A stretch of 64,000 bases of DNA, taken from UBA940 sp031547885 (lineage in GTDB: Bacteria > Bacteroidota > Bacteroidia > Bacteroidales > Rikenellaceae). This document shows, in pieces, positions 1 to 7,639 of this stretch. How positions within the stretch are numbered: position 1 is the stretch's first letter; the number at the start of each line of letters is the position of its first letter. The notes below the pieces were generated by a model. That model saw nothing but the letters and a program-made list of their open reading frames with translations, was not told the DNA's origin and ran no database searches. The position numbers and the translations under genes were made by a program. The DNA lies in the NCBI GenBank assembly GCA_031547885.1, contig JAVBRO010000001.1, positions 372,001 through 436,000 of the forward strand, read 5' to 3'.

Positions 1-341
1 TGATGGATGGCATTCTATCGTAATAACATTGTTGCTGTTAATTCTTATGCTGAACATATCGTCTGAATAATCCATCTCTGTCGACCCTACACCAGTTTTA
101 AAAAGGCCAACGTTAACCGTTCGGGATAAACAATACAATATCCTCCATTGCCCGATACGATGTGGATATAATTGATCGGTGCGCTCGGGTCCAGCGATAA
201 ATATTGTCTGCTGAGTTCGATAGGACGAACCGTCTCTTCTCCGACGGGCTCGGATGCGTCTGCGGTTTCAAAGCTTTTGCTGCATGAAGCAACCGTCATG
301 GCCACCAGTAAACCGATGATGAATAAAGTCTGTCTTTTCAT
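1..341 (-). pseudogene. Small lipoprotein gene, partial, apparently frameshifted
   Basis: The intact 84-residue reading frame (87-341) starts with a type II signal peptide and lipobox (VASC), so an inner- or outer-membrane lipoprotein is expected. It stops at 87-89. A second minus-strand frame is open from about position 100 to the left edge and reads KTGVGSTEMDYSDD, then FSIRINSNNVITIE, which looks like the next beta-strands of a small extracellular domain. One extra T in the T5 run (minus strand, about 101-105) would join the two frames. No family is recognised. It is either a decayed gene or an assembly indel. The gene continues beyond the window. Confidence 0.5.
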
Positions 342-494
342 AAAGGCTGATTCAGGTTGACATTATCGATTGGCGTTACAAATGTCGCTTATATTTATGA
401 AAATATCAATACAAGAAAGGCGCAAAACAAAATATATACAAGGCGTTATTACAAAAAACCTATGATCACCGATCCCATAATCGATAATTTTATA

Positions 495-502
495 TAAATT
501 TG
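495..502 (+). promoter_or_regulatory. Bacteroidota -7 element upstream of rplY
   Basis: TAAATTTG matches TAnnTTTG. A transcript starting near 510 would carry a leader of about 185 nt before the rplY start. No strong -33 TTTG is visible, so the call is moderate. Confidence 0.5.
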
Positions 503-696
503 CACCCGCAGACACGAATGGGGAGCAAGGGCCGATTGCAGCCATGCTCTGAGTGGTGTCGAAGCGAACCGACGATGCGGGCGAGAGCAGAGTCAGCTTG
601 CTGATTATGCCGAGTTAGCGCGAGGAGGGCGAAGCCAACTGCCGAGCCGCGAGGAGGAACGCGAAGTGAATCATTAACCTGTTAAAATTAAAGATT
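503..696 (+). other. Long purine-rich leader of rplY with internal repeats
   Basis: The 342-696 gap contains no convincing gene. From about 535 to 670 the sequence is GC-rich and repetitive: GCGAGGAGG occurs at 619-627 and 649-657, each followed closely by a CGAAG. It lies between the putative promoter and rplY, so it would be transcribed as 5' leader. It could be an autoregulatory structure for L25 or simply a dispersed intergenic repeat; the sequence alone does not decide. Confidence 0.35.
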
Positions 697-1284
697 ATGC
701 AGTCAATCAAACTCAGCGCAAAAAAGCGCGAAGAATTCGGCAAAAAGAACAGCAAGGCTGTGCGCCGCGAAGAACGCATCCCCGCCGTTATCTACGGCCA
801 GGGCGAACCCGTGAACTTCTCGCTCGACGCGAAAGAGGTTAAACCCCTCATCTACACCCCGCAATCGTTCATCGTCGAACTCGACATCGAAGGCACCAAA
901 GAAATCGGCGTGCTCCGCGAAGTGCAGTACCACCCCGTCAAGGAAGAGATCCTGCACATGGACTTCTACCGCGTGAGCGATGCGAAACCCGTCACCATCG
1001 ACATTCCCGTAACGATCACCGGCAACTCGGAAGGGGTGAAAATGGGCGGTAAGCTCGTCCAGAGCAAACGCAAACTCACTGTAAACGGCCTCCTCAAAGA
1101 CCTTCCCGACGAACTGACCGTGGATATCACGGAACTGGGCATCGGCAAGACCATCTTCGTGGGCGACCTCAGCTATGCCAACCTGCGCCTGCTGAATCCC
1201 GCTTCGACCGCCGTCTGCGCGATCCGCGTAACACGTGCCGCTGCTGCCGCCGCTGCCGCTGCTGCAGACGAAGGCAAGAAATAG
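697..1284 (+). CDS. rplY: 50S ribosomal protein L25 / general stress protein Ctc
   Basis: This 195-residue protein binds 5S rRNA in the large ribosomal subunit. Residues 1 to about 90 form the L25 domain (the IPAVIYG segment is typical) and residues from about 95 to 180 form the TL5/Ctc C-terminal beta domain (FVGDLSYANLR). The length matches the long Ctc form. The protein ends in an alanine-rich tail of about ten residues before DEGKK, encoded by near-repetitive GCT/GCC codons; that tail is variable in the family. pth follows 165 nt downstream, the common rplY-pth arrangement. Confidence 0.96.
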   Translation: MQSIKLSAKKREEFGKKNSKAVRREERIPAVIYGQGEPVNFSLDAKEVKPLIYTPQSFIVELDIEGTKEIGVLREVQYHPVKEEILHMDFYRVSDAKPVTIDIPVTITGNSEGVKMGGKLVQSKRKLTVNGLLKDLPDELTVDITELGIGKTIFVGDLSYANLRLLNPASTAVCAIRVTRAAAAAAAAAADEGKK

Positions 1285-1365
1285 CCGCAACGGCGGCCGC
1301 GGATTTGATGATAAAGGTGGTTGATGATCTGAATCTCCCGGCACAGCGCCACCGTCATTGCAAAC
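1284..1365 (+). repeat. Long dispersed intergenic repeat, copy 1
   Basis: It begins GCCGCAACGGCGGCCGCGGA, followed by TTTGATGATAAAGGTGG and later CCGGCACAGCGCCACCGTCA. The same order of blocks is found at 33426-33490 (minus), 57111-57190 (plus) and 57370-57473 (minus). It lies between rplY and pth and contains no reading frame. Confidence 0.75.
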
Positions 1366-1410
1366 CGGAATGGCTGCAACAAAAGAACGAAGAGCGAGTG
1401 TCTGCACTTC

Positions 1411-1442
1411 ATTCGTAATTCGTAATTTGAAATTCGTAATTT
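1411..1442. repeat. ATTCGTA-type tandem repeat
   Basis: About four degenerate copies of the heptamer ATTCGTA/ATTCGTAATTT lie just before the pth start codon, so they would be part of its 5' leader. They are of the same family as the 14-copy array at 48115-48212. Confidence 0.8.
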
Positions 1443-1449
1443 ATCTCAG

Positions 1450-2016
1450 ATGAAATATCTGATAGTCGGGTTAGGTAACCCCGGTCCGGAATACGCCGAA
1501 ACCCGCCATAATATAGGTTTTAAAGTGTTGGACACCCTTGCAGCGGTGTCCAACGCTGTTTTTGCGCCCGGCCGCTACGGCGACACATGTACCGTGCGAC
1601 ACCGGGGGCATATCCTCGTGCTGGTGAAGCCGCAGACATATATGAACCTGAGCGGAAAGGCCGTGCGCTACTGGATGCAGCAGGAGAAAGTGCCGGTGGA
1701 GAACGTGATGGTGGTGGTGGACGACATCGCGCTGCCTTTCGGAAAACTGCGCATCCGCGCCAAAGGGTCGGACGGCGGCCACAACGGCCTGCACGACATA
1801 ATCTGGACCCTCGAGGCCGACAATTTCCCGCGCATACGTTTCGGCATCGGCGGCGATTTCCCCCGCGGACTGCAGGCCGACTACGTGCTGAGCCAGTGGT
1901 CGAACGAGGAGAAAAAGGAGCTTCCGGAAAAAATAGAACCCGCCGTGAAAGCCATTCAGTCGTTCGTTTCGGTAGGCATAGAACGCACCATGAACGCCTT
2001 TAATACAAAAGGCTGA
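1450..2016 (+). CDS. pth: Peptidyl-tRNA hydrolase
   Basis: It releases tRNA from peptidyl-tRNAs that drop off the ribosome. The 188 residues are the usual length. The catalytic set is intact: Asn10 in GLGNPGPEY, His20 in TRHNIGF, Asn66 in YMNLSGKAV, Asp91/92 in VVDDIALPFGKLRIR and Asn112 in GSDGGHNGL. The stop codon overlaps the next start (TGATG at 2014-2018), so translation of the S4 protein is probably coupled to it. Confidence 0.97.
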   Translation: MKYLIVGLGNPGPEYAETRHNIGFKVLDTLAAVSNAVFAPGRYGDTCTVRHRGHILVLVKPQTYMNLSGKAVRYWMQQEKVPVENVMVVVDDIALPFGKLRIRAKGSDGGHNGLHDIIWTLEADNFPRIRFGIGGDFPRGLQADYVLSQWSNEEKKELPEKIEPAVKAIQSFVSVGIERTMNAFNTKG

Positions 2017-2411
2017 TGCCTGTAAGAATCGATAAGTGGCTTTGGTCTGTGCGCATCTATAAAACGCGCACGATGGCGGCAGATGCGGTCAAAATGAACC
2101 GGGTCTGGGCCAACGGCGCCTGGATAAAGCCTTCGTACGACGTCAAGACGGGTGACATTATCGATGTACGGAAAGGGCAGATCACGTTCAAATTCCGCGT
2201 TCTGGAACTAGTGAACAACCGCCTGCCGGCAAAGGACGTGGCGCGGCACGCCGAAAATATCACCCCGCAGGAAGAACTCGAGAAACTGCTGATTCCCCGC
2301 GAGACTGTTTTCATCAGCCGCGACCGCGGCACGGGACGCCCCACAAAAAAAGAGCGCCGCGATATCGACGCCCTTATGGGAGATTTACTCCTCGAAGACT
2401 TCGAGGAGTAA
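2016..2411 (+). CDS. S4-domain RNA-binding protein (Hsp15 / RlbA type)
   Basis: A 131-residue cytoplasmic protein with an N-terminal S4 fold (RIDKWLWSVRIYKTRTMAADA, then a GDIIDVRKG turn, residues 4-55) and a basic C-terminal tail (RGTGRPTKKERRDID). Hsp15-family proteins bind 50S subunits carrying stalled nascent tRNA, which fits its translational coupling to pth. The exact role here is inferred from the family. The gene ends at the edge of the ATTCGTA-type repeats and the minus-strand phage-like cassette. Confidence 0.88.
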   Translation: MPVRIDKWLWSVRIYKTRTMAADAVKMNRVWANGAWIKPSYDVKTGDIIDVRKGQITFKFRVLELVNNRLPAKDVARHAENITPQEELEKLLIPRETVFISRDRGTGRPTKKERRDIDALMGDLLLEDFEE

Positions 2412-2413
2412 AT

Positions 2414-2472
2414 CAATTACGAATTACGAATTAAAAATTACGGCTACGCACAACTACTCGTAATTCGTAATT
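2414..2472. repeat. TACGAAT / ATTCGTA repeats in a convergent junction
   Basis: ATTACGAATTACGAATT on the left and CTCGTAATTCGTAATTATTC on the right form an inverted pair that can fold into a long hairpin between the convergent S4 gene and the holin gene. It could serve as a terminator in both directions and marks the left end of the phage-like cassette. Confidence 0.7.
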
Positions 2473-2893
2473 ATTCTTCCAGTGTTTTATCCACTTTCTT
2501 TTTCAGCAGCCGCTTAACAGCAGTAAACACGGGATTACCCGATATGTCGGCGGCATTCTCGAGGTAGCTCCAGAACTCCACGCCGCATACGAAGCCGGTG
2601 AAAATCTTGGCCAGATGCAGTTGGACGAAGGTCAGCACCATACTGTCGAGCATCCACGCCAGCGCGATGCCGGCCATCACGAAGATCAGTTTGGTGACGG
2701 TGTCCCAGGCGCGGCGGCTCGAAAACCGCCATTGCAGTCCGGCGCGGCGGGCGCGGCAACGCGAGGCGATGATCCCCGTCACGAAATCTATTGCGACGAA
2801 GACCATGACACAGACGACGAGTCCCTGTATGGGAACGAACAGTGCGAAAAAAGCCGTCACGCCGCCCCATAACCATTTCAAGGTGTTTTCCAT
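2471..2893 (-). CDS. Phage holin family protein
   Basis: A 140-residue membrane protein. It has hydrophobic segments at about residues 8-40 (ALFVPIQGLVVCVMVFVAIDF), 68-88 (LIFVMAGIALAWMLD) and a third weaker one, and ends in a lysine-rich tail. The pattern IDFVTGIIASRCR followed by SRRAWDTVTKL is typical of Bacteroidota prophage holins. It is the last gene of the phage-derived cassette, 6 nt after the DUF6712 gene. No endolysin gene is next to it, so lysis would need an enzyme encoded elsewhere, or the protein has another membrane role. Confidence 0.75.
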   Translation of the reverse strand: MENTLKWLWGGVTAFFALFVPIQGLVVCVMVFVAIDFVTGIIASRCRARRAGLQWRFSSRRAWDTVTKLIFVMAGIALAWMLDSMVLTFVQLHLAKIFTGFVCGVEFWSYLENAADISGNPVFTAVKRLLKKKVDKTLEE

Positions 2894-2899
2894 AACGCA

Positions 2900-3367
2900 T
2901 TACAGGACTACCTGCCCGTCGATGGAGCAGCGGCTCAGGACATTGCGGCGCACGTTGTATTCGGGAAAAGCCGCCGGGTCGGACTCGATGTGTTCTACCA
3001 CCCGCTTCATCAGGGCGGAAGCGTCGCTCCGCAGACGGCGCACGGCATAACGTAGTTTCGCATCGCCTACCCGTGCAAGATTCTTCGAGTTGACCTCTAC
3101 CACCCCTGCCGTTCCGGCCTGGACCGACAGCGACGGAAGCATCAGCAGTTTCACATACAAGGCCAGCGGCGGCAGGATGTACTCCGAAAGAAGTTCCGGA
3201 TACTCTTCGGCGCACAGTTTTTCGTATAGTGCATCGCCCAGAACTGGACGGATGAACTTCTGCTGAGCGGCGAGTATCGTCGCCTCGGGAACGGCGTCGT
3301 GGGTTATGAAATCGGGGGCGCGGAAAGCCGCTTCGGCCACCTGCGCCGGTGTAATCAATAAATCCAT
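2900..3367 (-). CDS. DUF6712-like phage structural or connector protein
   Basis: A 155-residue, mostly helical soluble protein with no signal peptide. It resembles the small proteins found beside portal genes in Bacteroidota prophages (DUF6712), which are plausible head-tail adaptors: the N-terminus (LLITPAQVAEAAF) and the central LSEYILPPLALYVKL helix are the parts that look familiar. The function is inferred from its place between portal and holin. Alternative: an unrelated phage hypothetical. Confidence 0.6.
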   Translation of the reverse strand: MDLLITPAQVAEAAFRAPDFITHDAVPEATILAAQQKFIRPVLGDALYEKLCAEEYPELLSEYILPPLALYVKLLMLPSLSVQAGTAGVVEVNSKNLARVGDAKLRYAVRRLRSDASALMKRVVEHIESDPAAFPEYNVRRNVLSRCSIDGQVVL

Positions 3368-3370
3368 TCA

Positions 3371-3450
3371 ATTACGAATTACGAATTACGAATCAATAAA
3401 GCCTGCGGCATATACTGCACAACAACTCATGACTCATAACTCATGACTAA
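3371..3450. repeat. Tandem short repeats between portal and DUF6712 genes
   Basis: Two arrays lie side by side: ATTACGAATTACGAATTACG at 3371-3390 and degenerate copies of CTCATGA/CTCATAA at 3424-3446. The second touches the stop codon of the portal gene. Confidence 0.75.
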
Positions 3451-4682
3451 TCAATGTTCTTCATGTTGTATTTGGTGATCTGCCCGAGATACCACTGCTG
3501 GTTCTCGTCGTCGGGATCGTATTCCAGTCCGTCGGCCTTGCGCGCCTCCCAGACCTTCATATAGAGGGGTTTGGCCTTAGTCGGCGGGCGGTTCACAACC
3601 TGCAGCGACGATGCATCGACGCACAGGATGAGTTCCAGCACGCGGCGGATCGGTTCCAGAAGTTCAGCCTGTTCGCCGAGGATCACCGTGTTGAGCGCGA
3701 TCTCGTACTCGTGCAGGATGCGTTCGGCGTTGAAGCCGCTGTTGTAGTCGAGGCCGCTCAGCGAACGGAACCACGAGTGTGCCACCACGATATCCGAAGT
3801 GGCCTGGTCATGCAGCGCCTTCCAGTCGCCCTCGTTGGCCGACGCGATGGGGATGAACCGAGAACTGTCGTTCTGGTCGCTCTCCTTTATCATGAACATC
3901 ACCTGTCCGGGATTTCCGGCGAACTTGCGCTCTGCGGTCTTCACGATCTCCTCGGCCTGCTGTTCGTTATCCACCGCGCCGTCGAGCATCATCACGCCAG
4001 AGAGCTGGAACGAGTTGTCCAGGCGGCTGATGTTCCACTTGTCGGTCTTGTAGGCGATGGCCGAAACGTTCATACCGGCGATGTACGACGGCACACCGTA
4101 ATGTTCGAACATCGGCTCGTAGTCCTTGTAGTGGATCACCGAGCGCAGCAGTCCGTCGTCGCACACCGCAAAATCGGGGTAAAGGGGCAGCACCTGAGCC
4201 TCGGACTGCTTGTAGCGCGTCCAGTCGTGGTGCAGTAAAATGTTTCGCCCGTCTTTCGCCACCCGGCAGCGTGATGCGTCCTGATGGTGCAGAGACAGGA
4301 ACGTGTGGGCCGGATCGGTCACTATCTCCAGGAACGCATTCCCGAAGAGCGCCTTGTCGAAAGCAAGCTTGTTGAGCACCTGGCGCAGGGTCTCGCCCCG
4401 TCCGTTGGCCCGTTCGATGAAGCGTCCGAGGGCTTCCTGCTCCTGGTCGAACGAGAAACCCTTGCCCGAGATGTAGTCGGCCTTGTCGTTGATGATGCGG
4501 CGGTGGGTGGTCGAACGGCGCGACATCAGCGCCAGCGCATTCGGGAAGAGGTTGTCGTCGCCCCAGCGCCAGAACTTCGCGTCCGACACCACCCTGCCCG
4601 ACGGCCATGCGCCCATCGGCTCCTTCGAACCGCGAACCGCGTAAACCCGCCCCTGACGGCGGTTGTTATTGTTTTTTTTCAT
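3447..4682 (-). CDS. Phage portal protein
   Basis: It would form the dodecameric ring at the DNA-entry vertex of a capsid. The 411 residues (a longer start at 4706 is possible; 4682 has the better purine-rich site) include RWGDDNLFPNALALMSRRS near the N-terminus, KALFGNAFLEIV (about 120) and LSGLDYNSGFNAERILHEYE near the end, a layout seen in Bacteroidota prophage portals. It has no signal peptide. It is separated from the capsid genes upstream by a terminator and a structured 131-bp element, so it probably heads its own transcription unit with DUF6712 and holin. Assignment rests on sequence impression and context. Confidence 0.75.
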   Translation of the reverse strand: MKKNNNNRRQGRVYAVRGSKEPMGAWPSGRVVSDAKFWRWGDDNLFPNALALMSRRSTTHRRIINDKADYISGKGFSFDQEQEALGRFIERANGRGETLRQVLNKLAFDKALFGNAFLEIVTDPAHTFLSLHHQDASRCRVAKDGRNILLHHDWTRYKQSEAQVLPLYPDFAVCDDGLLRSVIHYKDYEPMFEHYGVPSYIAGMNVSAIAYKTDKWNISRLDNSFQLSGVMMLDGAVDNEQQAEEIVKTAERKFAGNPGQVMFMIKESDQNDSSRFIPIASANEGDWKALHDQATSDIVVAHSWFRSLSGLDYNSGFNAERILHEYEIALNTVILGEQAELLEPIRRVLELILCVDASSLQVVNRPPTKAKPLYMKVWEARKADGLEYDPDDENQQWYLGQITKYNMKNID

Positions 4683-4797
4683 ACCTTTTCTTTTTTCTCT
4701 TTCCACCTTTTAAAAAAGGTGGAGCCAAAAATTTTTAAAGGAAACTTAGTTTCCTACTATTTTTGTATAGAATATATGTTTAAGGGAATTGATTAGG

Positions 4798-4928
4798 AGT
4801 TAAGAATTCGGAGGTTGCAAAGCAACCGTCCTTTTGAAACGATGCGGTCTCGAAAATGAATTTTCAGAGCCGCAGCGCTTCAAAAGTTCACGGTGGCGGG
4901 CTATGCCCGGCCACCTGAATTCTTAACT
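4798..4928. other. Highly structured 131-bp element (four-way junction fold)
   Basis: The ends are a perfect 12-bp inverted repeat: AGTTAAGAATTC at 4798-4809 and GAATTCTTAACT at 4917-4928. Between them lie three further hairpins: 4810-4831 (GGAGGTTGC / GCAACCGTCC), 4831-4886 (CTTTTGAA / TTCAAAAG enclosing TGCGG and CCGCA) and 4892-4915 (GGTGGCGGGC / GCCCGGCCACC). Together they predict a cloverleaf-like fold. No open frame is present. It could be a MITE-like insertion, a folded single-stranded DNA site or a non-coding RNA. Confidence 0.6.
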
Positions 4929-5062
4929 ACGTGGTATCTAATCCCCTTATACATCAACATATTCTCGTCTCTAATAAAACCGCTGCGGCCGTTGCCGCAA
5001 TTTTTTGGTTACTTTGCAATTCTGCAAAGTAACAGTTGCGTCGAACTGATTCAGATTGGTAA
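4929..5062. other. Intergenic sequence with REP-like motif and hairpin
   Basis: The remainder of the 424-bp gap between the portal and 165-residue genes holds a copy of the GC-rich REP-like motif (AACCGCTGCGGCCGTTGCCG, about 4978-4997, minus orientation) and a hairpin GTTACTTTGCA / GCAAAGTAAC near 5008-5032. Next to the portal gene there are also small hairpins at about 4705-4724 and 4739-4754. No gene is seen. Confidence 0.5.
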
Positions 5063-5090
5063 AAAGGGCGGATTGAAGCATCCGCCCTTT
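5063..5090 (-). terminator. Rho-independent terminator inside the phage-like cassette
   Basis: AAAGGGCGGAT / ATCCGCCCTTT with a six-base loop, followed on the minus strand by a run of Ts. It lies 16 nt past the stop of the 165-residue gene and would end the capsid transcript before the portal gene. Confidence 0.8.
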
Positions 5091-5106
5091 CGGTAAAAGT
5101 GAGAGA

Positions 5107-5604
5107 TCAGCCGTGCAGCAGTTTGGAGTATTCCGTGTCGGTGCTTTCGAGCATGACCGTCACAGAGGGGAAATCCGAGGGATGCGATCCGGAACCGGAA
5201 GAGACTTTTGCCAGGCGAAGCGGATACTGCGTGCCGAAGCGTCGGGAATATCCGGCCAGCAGGCGCTGCCCTTCACCGGTAGTTACTATCGCCGCGAAAC
5301 CTGTAGCGTCCAGGGCTGAGAGTTCGCCTACTGCCTTGTCCGTTTCGGGTCCGCCCGGGAACTCCATCTTCAGAACGTGCTTCACCAGCGGCTGCCCTGC
5401 AGCGCCTGAAGCCTCTTCGGTGTACGCGGCGCAATCCTCGCGGAAAACGTATGCCGCAAAAGGTTCGGAAGTCTCCACGGATGTAAAACACCCTGACTCC
5501 GGATCATATTCCGCCCCTTTGAAAGCGGCTGCCGCAACGAGTTCGACCGATACTATTCCTCCGGCAGGTTTGACCGCCGGACGGCCTAATCCGTTCAGAG
5601 GCAT
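5107..5604 (-). CDS. Hypothetical phage-cassette protein (165 aa)
   Basis: No family is recognised. The protein is soluble, acidic and lacks a signal peptide; it has an alternating beta-strand pattern (GGIVSVELVAAAAF, PLVKHVLKMEFPG, TGFAAIVTTGEGQRLLAGYS). It is 3 nt downstream of the major capsid gene, the usual place for a head decoration, head-tail or tail-tube-like protein, but this is only a positional guess. The terminator at 5063-5090 follows it directly. Confidence 0.65.
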   Translation of the reverse strand: MPLNGLGRPAVKPAGGIVSVELVAAAAFKGAEYDPESGCFTSVETSEPFAAYVFREDCAAYTEEASGAAGQPLVKHVLKMEFPGGPETDKAVGELSALDATGFAAIVTTGEGQRLLAGYSRRFGTQYPLRLAKVSSGSGSHPSDFPSVTVMLESTDTEYSKLLHG

Positions 5605-5607
5605 AGA

Positions 5608-6594
5608 CTAGTTTCCTGCGTAAACGTATGAGATCAACTCGGGCAGCAGGTAGTCGCAGCCGGCCATGAATACAGCCCTCTGGCGGTTCTCCATCTCGTC
5701 GGGATTGTACCACATGCGCACCTCGGTGCCGGGGAAATCGGCCGTGTTGACAGCCAGCGTAAGGTTGCGGCGATCGGTCAGTATAATGAACGACTGCGGC
5801 ATGTCATCCAAATTGCGCAGATAGCCTGAAATCTGGACGTCGACCAAAGGTATGCCCCTGTAAGAGAGCGATTCGCGGCCCTGCTGCTTGGCAATGTAAG
5901 CCGCTTCGAGTGTTGCGCTGTCGAGCGATTCTTCATACTTCTCGTAAATGTCCGACGTCACGAAGAATACCAGTTCACCCTGGTTCTTACACTCTTTGAG
6001 CTTTATCGCCGACTGTTCCCATGCCTGTTTCAGCCATTTCTCTCCATCGGCATCATAGTACTCAGCGGACGCGATAGGGCTGTACTTGATTTCACACGTG
6101 TCGGACTCGGTAGTTTCAGCCAACTGCTTCAGAAATCCGTTGAAAGTGCTGAACTCGCCGCTCGTGCGGGTGGTATTGCCCAGCCACATCGTTGCGCGGA
6201 TGCTTTCGGCAATGGCTTCCTTGAAAAGTTTGGTCTCGGCTTCTTCGAGTTCGGTGCCGGTCAGGTCGTCCATGTTGACATCGGCACGGCCAGTTATCTG
6301 CTCGAACACCATCGAGAAGTAATCCGAAGCGGTATATCCCATTTCGGCTTTCACCTTACGGAGATCTATGGTCTTCTGGAATTTTTCCGAAGTGTTGCTT
6401 CCGTTCCATCCGGGCGAATACCGCTGGAGGATATCGCTGCCGCCGCGCCAGAAATTGAGCGTCGTCGGGACAGGCATGTTATACATTACCTTGATGCCCA
6501 GGTCGTTCGCATCGGGACCGGAGAACATCGGGCGGAAAAAGATCGTTTCGAGGTCTTTGCCTGTGTAGATCTTGGGTTCTGTGATAATACTCAT
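5608..6594 (-). CDS. Phage major capsid protein (HK97-like candidate)
   Basis: 328 residues, no signal peptide. The N-terminus (TGKDLETIFFRPMFSGPDAND) and the C-terminal region with RGIPLVDVQISGYLRN, FIILTDRRNLTLAVN and VRMWYNPDEMENRQRAVF look like the P and A domains of HK97-fold major capsid proteins, where a short-loop-then-TDRxNL pattern is common in Bacteroidota phages. It directly follows a ClpP-like protease gene with a coiled-coil tail, the classic protease/scaffold-capsid order. A structural prediction would be decisive. Confidence 0.75.
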   Translation of the reverse strand: MSIITEPKIYTGKDLETIFFRPMFSGPDANDLGIKVMYNMPVPTTLNFWRGGSDILQRYSPGWNGSNTSEKFQKTIDLRKVKAEMGYTASDYFSMVFEQITGRADVNMDDLTGTELEEAETKLFKEAIAESIRATMWLGNTTRTSGEFSTFNGFLKQLAETTESDTCEIKYSPIASAEYYDADGEKWLKQAWEQSAIKLKECKNQGELVFFVTSDIYEKYEESLDSATLEAAYIAKQQGRESLSYRGIPLVDVQISGYLRNLDDMPQSFIILTDRRNLTLAVNTADFPGTEVRMWYNPDEMENRQRAVFMAGCDYLLPELISYVYAGN

Positions 6595-6620
6595 TTTGTT
6601 TTCTTTTTTGTTTGTTGTGA

Positions 6621-7547
6621 TTATTTAAGGAATCCTTCGGCATCGCGCGAGTATGCATCATGATTAGCCGAACGGCGGCTCTCCGTGGGCGAAGGGTCTT
6701 CTTTTGGTCTTGTTTCGGTGGGTTGTGCGCGGAGCTGCGCGTTCTCGCTTTCGAGCGAGGTGATCTTTTGGCGGAGCTTGTCGATCTCGGCAGCCTGCTG
6801 CCAGCGCAGTGCGTCGGCGTCGGCCGTATTGGCCGGGAGTGGAGTCGCTTTTTCGCCCGAGAGGAAATCGACAAGGGCTGCAATGCGTCCCGAAAGGCTT
6901 TTGCGTTTTGCCGATGAGGCCCGCTCGTCCATCAGTCCGGCGGCCTCGCTCGAGACCTGCACGGCATCGGTGATGCGGTCCACGAGCCCCATTGCGAGGG
7001 TCTCTTCGGGCGACATCCAGCGTCCGCTGCCGTTGTTCTCGGCCATGAGCGAAGAGAACTCCCCTGCATCGCGGCCAGAACGCGCGGCATAGATCGAAGC
7101 TATGCGCTCGTCGGTCTTCTGCAGCAGCTCCTCCCTCTGGCGGAAGTCGCGGGCATTGCCCTCGCAGTTGCTGACGGCGTTATGGACTAGGTAGAGCGAA
7201 TTTGCCGATATCTCGCGGCGCCCTTCCGACGCAGCCTGCGCGATGACGGTCGCCGCCGACGCCACATAACCGTAACAGCGCGTGGTGATCCTGGCATCCA
7301 GCGCGGCCAAGGCATCGTAAATGAGGAGCGCGTCCCCGACGTCGCCGCCGGTCGAACGGATGTTCACCACGACCTCGCCTGAACGTATCTTCGAGATCGC
7401 ACCGAGCGTCTCCTTGAACTTGCGGTAGGTGGCGACGCGGCCCGACGGCTCCTCGAACTGCCACTCTTCCGGCACCCCGATCACCCCCTCGACGTCGAGG
7501 ACGGTCACGCCCGGCGCCGCATTCGTAATTTTGATTTCTGCTAACAT
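6621..7547 (-). CDS. ClpP-like prohead maturation protease with C-terminal coiled coil
   Basis: Residues 1 to about 200 form a ClpP/crotonase-fold serine protease: RSTGGDVGDAL, then YVASAATVIAQAA with Ser97, and LYLVHNAVS with His122, the 25-residue spacing seen in ClpP. The expected acidic triad position before WMSPEETLAMGLVDRI reads Gly/Ser, with Asn171-172 nearby, so the third residue is uncertain. Residues 248-275 are a heptad-rich coiled coil (EIDKLRQKITSLESENAQL), suggesting a protease-scaffold fusion. It precedes the capsid gene by 26 nt, so it probably processes the prohead. Confidence 0.85.
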   Translation of the reverse strand: MLAEIKITNAAPGVTVLDVEGVIGVPEEWQFEEPSGRVATYRKFKETLGAISKIRSGEVVVNIRSTGGDVGDALLIYDALAALDARITTRCYGYVASAATVIAQAASEGRREISANSLYLVHNAVSNCEGNARDFRQREELLQKTDERIASIYAARSGRDAGEFSSLMAENNGSGRWMSPEETLAMGLVDRITDAVQVSSEAAGLMDERASSAKRKSLSGRIAALVDFLSGEKATPLPANTADADALRWQQAAEIDKLRQKITSLESENAQLRAQPTETRPKEDPSPTESRRSANHDAYSRDAEGFLK

Positions 7548-7557
7548 AATTTTAACG

Positions 7558-7639
7558 GTTAATGGACAATGGTTAATGGTTAATTAAAAAGAGACAAACG
7601 ATTTTCATTTATCATTAACCATTAATCATTTATCATTAA
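7558..7639. repeat. GGTTAAT-type short repeats flanking a hairpin
   Basis: ATGGTTAATGGTTAATTAA and, 30 bp on, ATTAACCATTAATCATTTAT form an imperfect inverted pair of heptamer-like repeats. They lie in the 88-bp gap between the 91-residue gene and the protease gene and could form a stem in the transcript. Confidence 0.65.

Noticed and set aside
363..545. A 60-residue minus-strand frame upstream of rplY
   Set aside because: It crosses the putative rplY promoter and shows no signal peptide or known domain.
4893..5096. A 67-residue plus-strand frame in the portal/165-aa gap
   Set aside because: It runs through the structured element and the terminator, so it is not likely to be coding.
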